The notes beneath the pieces were generated by a model. That model saw nothing but the letters and a program-made list of their open reading frames with translations, made no database searches and had not been told where the DNA came from. DNA of 64,000 bases from contig NZ_CM001376.1 in assembly GCF_000237805.1 (NCBI RefSeq), positions 543,010 through 607,009 of the forward strand. The letters are read 5' to 3'. Origin of the DNA: Jonquetella anthropi DSM 22815 (GTDB lineage: Bacteria; Synergistota; Synergistia; Synergistales; Dethiosulfovibrionaceae). Positions 24,725 through 32,737 of the stretch are shown in pieces; position 1 is the stretch's first letter, and the number at the start of each line of letters is the position of its first letter. Made by a program: the position numbers and the translations under genes.

Positions 24725-27518
24725 AGAACATAACTTAAAGAACGTTTCCCTCTCGATTCCCCGAGGGAAGCTGGTCGTCATCACCGGGCCGTCCGGGTCC
24801 GGCAAGAGTTCCCTAGCGTTTGACACGCTGTACGCCGAAGGGCAGAGGCGTTACGTGGACTCGCTGTCGTCGTACGCCCGGCAGTTCTTAGGCGTTCAAA
24901 AAAAGCCGGACGTGGACGACATCGAAGGGCTTTCGCCGGCCATCTCGATTGAGCAGAAGGGGACGTCGCACAACCCGCGTTCGACCGTGGGCACCGTGAC
25001 GGAAGTGTACGACTACCTGCGCCTTCTTTTTGCCCGCGCCGGCGAACCGTTCTGTCCTCAATGCGGCAAACCGGTTCACCGCTACTCGGTGGACGAAATT
25101 GTCGATGCGGTGCTCGGCTCGTCGGACGGGCAGAAAGTCGAGATCCTCTCGCCGGTCGTCCGGGGGAAGAAGGGAGAGTTTAGGAACCTGTTCTCGGGAC
25201 TTCGCAAGCAGGGCTTCATGCGGGTCCGAGTGGACGGCGGCGTGCTGTGGCTTGAAGAGGAAATCCCGCTGGACAAACAGAAGAAGCACGACATCGAGGT
25301 GGTGGTTGACCGACTCAGGGTAGATGAGGAAAAGAGGGGGCGGCTCGCCGAAGCCGTGCAGACGGCGCTGGCGGCCAGCGACGGTTTTGTCCTCTTGGTG
25401 ACGCCTGACGGCGAACGGCTGATGACCGAAAAATTCGCCTGCCCGGATTGCGGCGTTTCGCTGCCGGACATTGAGCCGGCTCTGTTCTCGTTCAACAGCC
25501 CGCAGGGCGCTTGCCCGGCCTGCTCTGGGCTGGGCTGTCACAGCCATTTTTCCGAGGAGCTGGCGGTCAACCCGGATCTCTCCGTTCGGGGCGGCGCGCT
25601 TCTCCCGTTCCGGGGAAAGTCGTACATGCTCGAGCGGTTGGAAAAACTGGCGCCGAAGGAGAAGCTCGACTTGGACGCGCCGTACCGCGAGCTACCGGAG
25701 CGGCAGAGAAACGTCCTGATGAACGGCTCGCCGGTCGCGCTGCGGCTGACGTTTCGGATGAACGGAAGCTACGAGAGTTATAACGGTCGGTACGAAGGAC
25801 TGATGAACTGGCTTCAGCGCCGGTGGGAACAGACCGACTCGGAGCAGGTGACCGAGGACCTTGCTAGGTACAGGGTAGAAGACGAATGTGCCGTTTGTCG
25901 CGGCACTCGGCTGAGGCCTGAGGCCTTGGCGGTTCGCTACGACGGGAAGAACATCGACGACCTCGTTTCCATGCCCCTGACGGAGCTGCGGGACTGGGTG
26001 AGCTCTCACACCGCCGACTCGACCTCTTTGGCCGGGCAGGTGATGGTCGAGCTGTCCAAGCGGCTCGATTTTCTGGTTGACGTCGGGGCCGGCTACCTCA
26101 CCTTGAGCCGGCGGGCCGATACCCTTTCGGGCGGCGAAAGCCAGCGTATTCGTCTGGCGACTCAGATCGGCTCGAAGCTGTCGGGGGTCATGTACGTGCT
26201 GGACGAGCCGACGATCGGCCTTCACAGCCGGGACACCGGCCGGCTGATCAAAACGCTCGAGAAGGTTCGGGACCTGGGCAACACGGTTATCGTGGTGGAG
26301 CATGACCGGGACACCATCGCGGCGGCTGACTACGTCGTGGAGGTCGGCCCGGGCAGCGGCGAGTTCGGCGGACAAATAACCCACGCCGGCGACCGGGAGG
26401 CCATTCGGAGCACGGACGGGCTGACCGGTCCGTACCTGCGGGGGCAGGCCAACGGGTTGGTTTTGCCCGGCAGAAAATTTTCCCCGTCCGGCTGGCTCAC
26501 GATCGAAGGGGCCAGCGAGCACAACCTGAAAGATTTGGACGTGAAGATCCCGTTGGGCGGATTGGTTTGTCTGACCGGCGTTTCCGGCAGCGGCAAGTCG
26601 ACTCTTATGTACGACGTGCTGTACAAGGGACTTCAGCGCCGGATGAACCCTGACTTTCGGGACCGGCCGGGCGCCCATCGGGGCATGAAGGGCTGGAACG
26701 GCCTGAAAAACGTCGCTCTGGTGGACCAAAGCCCGATCGGCCGGACGCCTCGGTCAAACCCGGCGACCTACACCGGGCTGTTCAGCGCCATTCGGGAGCT
26801 GTTCGCCCAACTGCCGGAGGCGAAGCTTCGCGGTTTCGGTCAGGGACGGTTCAGCTTCAACGTCAAGGGCGGCCGGTGCGAGGCCTGCGGCGGCGCGGGA
26901 GAGCGGCGCGTTTCAATGCTCTTCATGCCGGACGTCTACGTCCAGTGCGACGTGTGCGGCGGCCGTCGGTACAACAGGGAGACGCTGGAGGTTCGGTTCA
27001 AGGGCCACTCGATTGCCGACGTGCTCGACCTGACGGTCGACGAGGCGGCGAAGCTGTTCGAGGATATTCCGTCGATTGCCCGCCGGCTGGCCCTGCTGCA
27101 GAAAGCCGGGCTGGGGTATATCCGGCTCGGGCAATCGGCGCTGACACTGTCCGGCGGCGAGGCCCAGCGGGTCAAGCTCTCCAAAGAGCTGAGCAAACGG
27201 TTCACCGGCAGCACGCTGTACCTGCTCGACGAGCCGTCGACCGGCCTGTACTATACCGACGTCGCTAAGCTGCTGAAAATCCTTCACGAGCTGGTGGCCG
27301 GCGGCAACAGCTTGGTGGTCATCGAGCACAACATGGATATCATCTGTTCGTCCGATTACGTCATCGACTTGGGGCCGGACGGCGGGGCGGCCGGCGGGCG
27401 TTTGGTGTGCTGCGGGACGCCGAAACAGCTGACGGAAAATCCGGTCGGCTGCACTGCTGAGGCGATGGCTCAATACGTTCGGGAATTGGGAGGCTGGCCG
27501 AATGGAAGAAAAGCGTAG
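24693..27518 (+). CDS. uvrA: Excinuclease ABC subunit A
   Basis: Damage-sensing ABC-type ATPase, 941 residues. Two nucleotide-binding domains with Walker A GPSGSGKSSLAFDTL and GVSGSGKSTLMYD and signature LSGGESQRIRLATQ / LSGGEAQRVKLSKE. The zinc fingers are CPDCG..CPAC in the first half and CEACG..CDVCGG in the second; an extra CPQCG lies near residue 120. Start is GTG inside the uvrB end, with GAGGAA upstream. Operon uvrB-uvrA-rlmB-proC is tightly packed, with overlaps at both ends of uvrA. Confidence 0.97.
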   Translation: MTDHIVIRGAKEHNLKNVSLSIPRGKLVVITGPSGSGKSSLAFDTLYAEGQRRYVDSLSSYARQFLGVQKKPDVDDIEGLSPAISIEQKGTSHNPRSTVGTVTEVYDYLRLLFARAGEPFCPQCGKPVHRYSVDEIVDAVLGSSDGQKVEILSPVVRGKKGEFRNLFSGLRKQGFMRVRVDGGVLWLEEEIPLDKQKKHDIEVVVDRLRVDEEKRGRLAEAVQTALAASDGFVLLVTPDGERLMTEKFACPDCGVSLPDIEPALFSFNSPQGACPACSGLGCHSHFSEELAVNPDLSVRGGALLPFRGKSYMLERLEKLAPKEKLDLDAPYRELPERQRNVLMNGSPVALRLTFRMNGSYESYNGRYEGLMNWLQRRWEQTDSEQVTEDLARYRVEDECAVCRGTRLRPEALAVRYDGKNIDDLVSMPLTELRDWVSSHTADSTSLAGQVMVELSKRLDFLVDVGAGYLTLSRRADTLSGGESQRIRLATQIGSKLSGVMYVLDEPTIGLHSRDTGRLIKTLEKVRDLGNTVIVVEHDRDTIAAADYVVEVGPGSGEFGGQITHAGDREAIRSTDGLTGPYLRGQANGLVLPGRKFSPSGWLTIEGASEHNLKDLDVKIPLGGLVCLTGVSGSGKSTLMYDVLYKGLQRRMNPDFRDRPGAHRGMKGWNGLKNVALVDQSPIGRTPRSNPATYTGLFSAIRELFAQLPEAKLRGFGQGRFSFNVKGGRCEACGGAGERRVSMLFMPDVYVQCDVCGGRRYNRETLEVRFKGHSIADVLDLTVDEAAKLFEDIPSIARRLALLQKAGLGYIRLGQSALTLSGGEAQRVKLSKELSKRFTGSTLYLLDEPSTGLYYTDVAKLLKILHELVAGGNSLVVIEHNMDIICSSDYVIDLGPDGGAAGGRLVCCGTPKQLTENPVGCTAEAMAQYVRELGGWPNGRKA

Positions 27519-28338
27519 GCCGTTTCGCGGGAAAGCGGGCGGCGGAAGGAAAGGACGGGACGAAAGGCCCGGCCGCGAGCTCAGCCGCGATGAGAGCGAC
27601 GGCCTGCTGCTGTGCTGGGGGCGTAACCCGTCGCTTGAACAGCTCGAACGGTCGGGCGAAAGCGTCGAGCGGGTTTGGCTGGCTCGGGGTGTCGAGGCGG
27701 AATTTGAAGCTCAGGTCGTTCGCCTTGCCGGCAGGACGGCACTGGAACGGGTCGACCGGCTGGCGTTGGATCAGATGACCGGCGGGGCGGTTCATCAGGG
27801 AATCGCCCTGTCGCTGCGGCGGCCTGACGAGGTGAGCTTGGACGATTTGTTGGACCAGCTGGCCGGCGGCCCGGCGCTTGTCATTCTGCTGGATCGGTGC
27901 CAAGACCCGCACAACCTCGGCTCGGTGATTCGGACCGCCGAGGCGGCCGGCGCGTCGGCGGTGCTGGTTCCCAAGGATCGTTCGGTACGGCTGACTGGGA
28001 CGGTCGTCAAGGCGTCGGCCGGAGCGGCGCTCCGTTTCCCTGTCATCTCGGTTGTCAACGTGAAGCGGGCGCTGGACGACCTGAAAGAGGCGGGGTTCTG
28101 GGTCGTCGGCCTCGCCGGCGAGAGCTCAGAGCCTCTCGGGAAACTGGCTTGGGACCAGAGAACCGTTTTAGCGGTCGGCGCCGAAGGAACCGGCTTGGCC
28201 GAGCTGACGAGAAAAAGCTGCGACTTTCTGGCCCGCATTCCCATGAGCGGGCAGGCTGAGTCGTTGAACGCCGGCGTGGCTGCGGCGCTGGGCGCTTACG
28301 AGTGGGCCAGGCGGTTCCATTTTTCTGGAGACTTCTAA
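27502..28338 (+). CDS. rlmB: SpoU/TrmH-family rRNA 2'-O-methyltransferase (RlmB-like)
   Basis: SAM-dependent SPOUT ribose methyltransferase, 278 residues. A basic Gly/Arg-rich N-terminal tail precedes the L30e-like RNA-binding part. The catalytic SPOUT domain has LLDRCQDPHNLGSVIRTAEAAGA (motif 1), LAVGAEGTGL (motif 2) and IPMSGQAESLNAGVAAALGAYE (motif 3). Closest in layout to RlmB (G2251 of 23S rRNA); other TrmH-family targets cannot be excluded. Overlaps the end of uvrA by 17 bases. Confidence 0.86.
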   Translation: MEEKRRPFRGKAGGGRKGRDERPGRELSRDESDGLLLCWGRNPSLEQLERSGESVERVWLARGVEAEFEAQVVRLAGRTALERVDRLALDQMTGGAVHQGIALSLRRPDEVSLDDLLDQLAGGPALVILLDRCQDPHNLGSVIRTAEAAGASAVLVPKDRSVRLTGTVVKASAGAALRFPVISVVNVKRALDDLKEAGFWVVGLAGESSEPLGKLAWDQRTVLAVGAEGTGLAELTRKSCDFLARIPMSGQAESLNAGVAAALGAYEWARRFHFSGDF

Positions 28339-28350
28339 GGAGGAAGAACC

Positions 28351-29130
28351 ATGAAGGTCTGTTACGATTCTCCGGTGATCATCGGCGGCGGAGCGCTCGG
28401 CGGCGCCGTGGCCATCGGCTTGGCGAAATCGGGACTCAGCCCGGTCGTGTCCCATCCGAAGGAGTCCCGGCTGGCGGAGCTCGAGGCGCTGGGGCTGAGG
28501 CTCACACGGGACAACGTTCAGGCGCTCGAGGCCTCAGCCGGCCCTGTGCTGTTCGCCGTCAAACCGTGGCTGGTCAAGGACGTCGTCCGCGCGTTGGCCG
28601 ACCGGTTGGCCGGCCGGGTCTGCTGTTCCATGGCAGCCCGCGTCAGCTTGGAAGAGCTGAAAAGTTGCGCCCCCGGGGCCAAGTGGGGGCGGGCTATTCC
28701 TAATATCGCCGCGGCGGTGGGGGCAGGTTTTGCCGGCGTCGCATCCGACGACTGGGACGAGGACGAACGAAACGCCATGCTTGGGCTGTTCCGCCGCGAA
28801 GGCGAAGCTGTTTGGGTAGGCGAGAAGGACTTGAACGCGGTGAGCACCCTGTCCGGCTCTGCCATCGCGTTTGTTCTCATGGCGGCGGAAGCGTTCATTC
28901 AGGGAGGCCTGGGCGTCGGAATGTCCTGCGATGACTCGCTGAAGGCGGCTCTCGCCACGTTCGAGGGCGCGGCCAAGCTCGTCAGAGAGACGGGACTTCA
29001 CCCGGCGGCGCTGAAAGACTCGGTCTGCACGCCCAGAGGAACGACGATCGCCGGGCTGCGGGCGCTGGAAGCGAAGGGGTTCAAGAGCGCCCTCATCGAA
29101 GGGCTTATCGCCACGTACAACGCAGGTTAA
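28351..29130 (+). CDS. proC: Pyrroline-5-carboxylate reductase
   Basis: Last step of proline synthesis, reducing pyrroline-5-carboxylate with NAD(P)H. The 259-residue protein has an N-terminal Rossmann motif (VIIGGGALGGAVAIGL), VLFAVKPWLVKDVV, RAIPNIAAAVGAGFAG and the dimerisation-domain signature (SGSAIAFVLMAAEA, CTPRGTTIAGLRALE). The preceding gene ends 12 bases upstream and AAGGAGG lies between. Ends at a strong convergent terminator shared with the addA unit. Confidence 0.92.
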   Translation: MKVCYDSPVIIGGGALGGAVAIGLAKSGLSPVVSHPKESRLAELEALGLRLTRDNVQALEASAGPVLFAVKPWLVKDVVRALADRLAGRVCCSMAARVSLEELKSCAPGAKWGRAIPNIAAAVGAGFAGVASDDWDEDERNAMLGLFRREGEAVWVGEKDLNAVSTLSGSAIAFVLMAAEAFIQGGLGVGMSCDDSLKAALATFEGAAKLVRETGLHPAALKDSVCTPRGTTIAGLRALEAKGFKSALIEGLIATYNAG

Positions 29131-29142
29131 CGGCGCAAAAAG

Positions 29143-29174
29143 AGCGGGCCGGAGGGGAATCCCTCCGGCCCGCT
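29143..29174. terminator. Bidirectional terminator between proC and addA
   Basis: Perfect 14-bp stem AGCGGGCCGGAGGG (29143-29156 with 29161-29174), four-base loop. Five A precede it on the plus strand, giving a T-run for the minus strand. Confidence 0.85.
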
Positions 29175-29191
29175 TGTTCTGTTCAGCTCAG

Positions 29192-32100
29192 CTAGAACTT
29201 TTTTCGGCAGACGCCGCCTCGGCAGCGGCTGGCCCACGGCCCGGAGACGGCTTGGAACGCCTGTTCTGCCGCGGCGGAGAAAAGATCGTTTTCCTGCTCA
29301 TCGGTCAGGGGCGTCACCGGAATTTCCCTCGGCCCCTTCGGGTCCAAAACGACAACGGCCAAGTCAAGCTCGGCGGTTCGCTGTGGAGCCGTGCGGCGCA
29401 GGATCGTCCCGTAGAACCGCAGCTGTTGGACCGCGTCTTCTTGGGCCGCCGCGTGGAAGTTTCCGGTCTTGTAGTCCCGGATAAACCGGCAGGCGCCATC
29501 GGTCCACGTGATGTCGGCGATACCCGTGAGGGCCAAGTTATCAGGCCGGTCGAGCCGGAGTGGCTTTTCCCGCTCCAGCGTCCCGCTCAGTTTTGCCTGG
29601 CAGGCCATCTTGAAGGACGGCAGGGTCGTGAAGCCTTCGATTAACTGGCGAATCCACGATTTGGTCCTTGGTTCCCGCCAGAGGCTTCTCAGGTGAAGCG
29701 GCGGAACCAACGGGCCGTCGGGGCGCAGAATCAGCTCCAACTGCTGGGGCGTGTAGTCCCACAGGGCCAACGCCCAGTGGAGAAGTTCGCCGGTTCTCGG
29801 GCCTCCGGGAGTCTCCTCGCCTGAAAAGTTCTCCCGCCGGTCCTGGAAACCTTGGCGAAATACGGCCCGCCAGCAGGCGGGACAGCGGTTCCACAGGACG
29901 AACGACGACGCGCTGATGGAAGTCAGGTGCGGCGCGTGGACTGCGCGCCTGACGACTGGGCCGTCAGCCACCCGCGCCGCGCTGCTGGGACGCTCCCGTG
30001 GAGCGGCTTCCAGATTTTCTTCCGTCGCCGAGGCCTCGGAAGCCGCCTCAAACGCCTCGGGCATGCAGAACTTTTCGAGGGCCATCCAAGATTTCTTCTT
30101 GGCGTCTCCCTTGGCGGTTTTCAGTCCGGCGAGAATGAGCCAGTCTCTGGCGCGGGTCAACGCCACGTAGTACAGCCGCTTCCACTCGTCTTCTTCCGGC
30201 TCTTCCTCGGCAAGGTCGTGAATCGTTTTCAGGCGCGGCCCGTCAGGCGGGACCGGCGACAGGGAGGCCGTCAGGTTTCCCGGCCATTTTCCCGTCACCG
30301 CGCCAAGGTGAATCGACTCGTCAAGGCCAAAACTGCGGGAGGACGGCGCGGCCTCAAGGCCGAAGACGGCGACCAGAGGGAACTCGAGCCCCTTGGCGGA
30401 GTGGACGGTCGTCGCCGTGACGGCGCAGTCGCTGAAAAAGCCTGATTCGGCTTCCGGTCGGAGCTTTTGCCGACACGCTTGGTCGAAGAACCGCGACTCG
30501 GCCAGAAGGGACGGGCCGAACGCGCTTTCAAAGGCCTCAAACTGTCCCAAGGCTTGGCGCAGGTCGGACGCGACGCCCCAACGCTTGTGAGGCGCCACAG
30601 ACGACAAATCGCGCCTTAAAAGCCAGCTGACGACTCGGGAAGCGCCGAAGAACGCGGCCTCTCCTTTGAGATCTGCCAGCTCATGGGCCAGCGCGGGGGC
30701 CTCTTGGGCGAGAAGGGAGAGCGGATCCGGCGAAGAGGCGGTCAGCTGAGTTATCCGCTGGGCGTCGGCCAGCGGAACGCCCGAAAGGGGCGAGCAGAGG
30801 AACGACGCTAGGTCAAACGGGCTGCCGGACGTGAGGAACCGAAGCAGAGCCGACAGGTCTCTGATGTCGTACCTGGCGTAATAGTCCACGTTGCCGGCCA
30901 GCCGAAGCGGCACGCCCGCCTGCTCGAAGCCGGTCTGAAGAGGGGCGTACTGCGTTCGAGTCGGCACCAGAACCGTCATGTCCTTCCAGTCGATGGGACG
31001 CCGCTCGCCCGACTCCCGGTCGCGGACCGTGAGACCGTTTTCCTTCAGCTCGGCCAGCCGTTCGGCCAGCCGTTTGGCCAGCCTTTGGCGGGCGATAGGC
31101 TGCGGTTCTGCCGGCACCTCGTCGGTGCATTCGGCGGGGGCGACGGCCAACAGTTCGCCGACCGGCCCCGCTTCGGCCGCTTCGCGCGTACCGTCGGCGC
31201 GTTCAGGGGCGCGCAGATTCATGTAAGGCGTGGTCAGGTTCCGTCCCAGCCCGTGCTCGTAGACGACCGAGAACCGGCCGTTGATGGCGTCAATGACCGC
31301 CGGCGAACTTCGGAAGTTGACGTTCAGCGCGATGAACTTGCCGTCCCACCGGGCCTGTTCGCTTCGTCGGTCCAGAAGCGACGGGTCGGCGTGGCGGAAC
31401 CGATAGATGGACTGCTTGACGTCGCCCACGAGGAAGAGGGCCGCGCCGCTTTGCTGGGACAAGCTCGTGACGAGCTGGTCCTGCAGGACGTCCGTGTCCT
31501 GATATTCGTCCACCAGCACGTGGCGGAACCGTTTTGACCATTCGGGCGCGGCGGCGATGACCCGCTTGGCCTTCACGATCATGTCGCTGTAGGAAATGAG
31601 GTTGTTCGCCTTCTTGTGCTCTTCCCAGACGGCCCAACAGAGAGCCGCCAGCTTGGCGAGACTGCCGCGCAGCTGCGACTCGTCGTCGGTCCAGCCGTCC
31701 CGAACGATTCGAACGAGCGGCAGGAAGTGCTTCAGCCGCTCTTTAAGGTCCTTTCGGCTCCACCCGAAGGTGGCCTTCAGGTACTTGGAGGACTTATCGT
31801 CGGTTTCGTTCAGGGCGTCCGCCAGCTCGAGGAGAAAATCGCACCCGCGCTTGGTCTCGTTCTCTTGATGGGGAAACGGCGCGGCCAGCGCCCTCATCTT
31901 GGAGGCGAACTTGCCTTTGCCGTTTTCTAAAAGGTTCCTGACCGCCGCGTCGCGGAGGATCCTCCTCAGCCTGAAAACTTGGGCCCGCGCCTCGGGCTCG
32001 TACGCGGCTCTCAGGCTTTCGATGACTTCTTTTTCCCGCCCCTCCGAGCGCCACAGGTCTTCCGGCGCGCCTCCGCGGGCCGTCTCAAGGTTTTCGGCGG

Positions 32101-32737
32101 CCCGGGAAAACTGGGCGATGTCGTTGGCCTGCTCCCGCCCGTTCAGCACGTCGGCGGTCCATGGCGAAGACAGGACGGAAGGCCAGTTCGCCCGGCCCGG
32201 AGAGCAGGACAGGCGGTTCGCAAACCAACCGGCATCGTTTTTTTCCAGCGCGTCCGCGACCTGACGCCAGAAGAACTCCTCCTCCGGCGCGGAAACGAGC
32301 CGACAGCTGGGCGACACAGGAAGGCTCAGTCCCGTCTCCTTGATGACCCGCAGGCAGAACCCGTGAATGGTGGAAATGTACGCGCTGTCGAGACAACGTC
32401 GGCCTTCGTTCAGCACCTCACTCAGCCTGACGCAGCCCGCCTCTTTCGCCTGACGGGCGACGCCCTCGGTCAGCGCGGCGATGCGGCTTCTCATCTCCTC
32501 GGCGGCTTTTTCCGTGAACGTGAGGGTGAGAATCGACGGGGCCGGCGCGCCTTGGGCCATGCACCAGAGAAAACGCCAAGCCAAAGTCCACGTCTTGCCG
32601 GTCCCGGCCCCGGCGCTCACGACGGTCAGCCGTTCGGACGAGGTGGCCGCTTCGGCCTGCTCGGGCAGGGCACTTTTTTGAAGCAGCTCTTTCAGCAGGG
32701 CGAAGCCCTGCTCGTCAGACTGGACAGCGGCGGTCAT
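29192..32737 (-). CDS. addA: AddA-like UvrD-family helicase with C-terminal nuclease
   Basis: Helicase-nuclease subunit for processing double-strand breaks to feed RecA. The 1181-residue protein has Walker A SAGAGTGKTWTLAWR near residue 40, motif Ia LTFTEKAAEEMRSRI, motif II HVLVDEYQDTD, motif III LVGDVKQSIYRFR, motif V TVHSAKGLEFPLVAVFGL, and motif VI YYVALTRARDWLIL. The C-terminal PD-(D/E)XK nuclease shows GACRFIRDYKTGNF. ATG at 32737 has AGGAGG upstream and shares a base with the addB stop (TGATG). The 31-residue upstream extension lies within addB and is rejected. Confidence 0.92.
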   Translation of the reverse strand: MTAAVQSDEQGFALLKELLQKSALPEQAEAATSSERLTVVSAGAGTGKTWTLAWRFLWCMAQGAPAPSILTLTFTEKAAEEMRSRIAALTEGVARQAKEAGCVRLSEVLNEGRRCLDSAYISTIHGFCLRVIKETGLSLPVSPSCRLVSAPEEEFFWRQVADALEKNDAGWFANRLSCSPGRANWPSVLSSPWTADVLNGREQANDIAQFSRAAENLETARGGAPEDLWRSEGREKEVIESLRAAYEPEARAQVFRLRRILRDAAVRNLLENGKGKFASKMRALAAPFPHQENETKRGCDFLLELADALNETDDKSSKYLKATFGWSRKDLKERLKHFLPLVRIVRDGWTDDESQLRGSLAKLAALCWAVWEEHKKANNLISYSDMIVKAKRVIAAAPEWSKRFRHVLVDEYQDTDVLQDQLVTSLSQQSGAALFLVGDVKQSIYRFRHADPSLLDRRSEQARWDGKFIALNVNFRSSPAVIDAINGRFSVVYEHGLGRNLTTPYMNLRAPERADGTREAAEAGPVGELLAVAPAECTDEVPAEPQPIARQRLAKRLAERLAELKENGLTVRDRESGERRPIDWKDMTVLVPTRTQYAPLQTGFEQAGVPLRLAGNVDYYARYDIRDLSALLRFLTSGSPFDLASFLCSPLSGVPLADAQRITQLTASSPDPLSLLAQEAPALAHELADLKGEAAFFGASRVVSWLLRRDLSSVAPHKRWGVASDLRQALGQFEAFESAFGPSLLAESRFFDQACRQKLRPEAESGFFSDCAVTATTVHSAKGLEFPLVAVFGLEAAPSSRSFGLDESIHLGAVTGKWPGNLTASLSPVPPDGPRLKTIHDLAEEEPEEDEWKRLYYVALTRARDWLILAGLKTAKGDAKKKSWMALEKFCMPEAFEAASEASATEENLEAAPRERPSSAARVADGPVVRRAVHAPHLTSISASSFVLWNRCPACWRAVFRQGFQDRRENFSGEETPGGPRTGELLHWALALWDYTPQQLELILRPDGPLVPPLHLRSLWREPRTKSWIRQLIEGFTTLPSFKMACQAKLSGTLEREKPLRLDRPDNLALTGIADITWTDGACRFIRDYKTGNFHAAAQEDAVQQLRFYGTILRRTAPQRTAELDLAVVVLDPKGPREIPVTPLTDEQENDLFSAAAEQAFQAVSGPWASRCRGGVCRKKF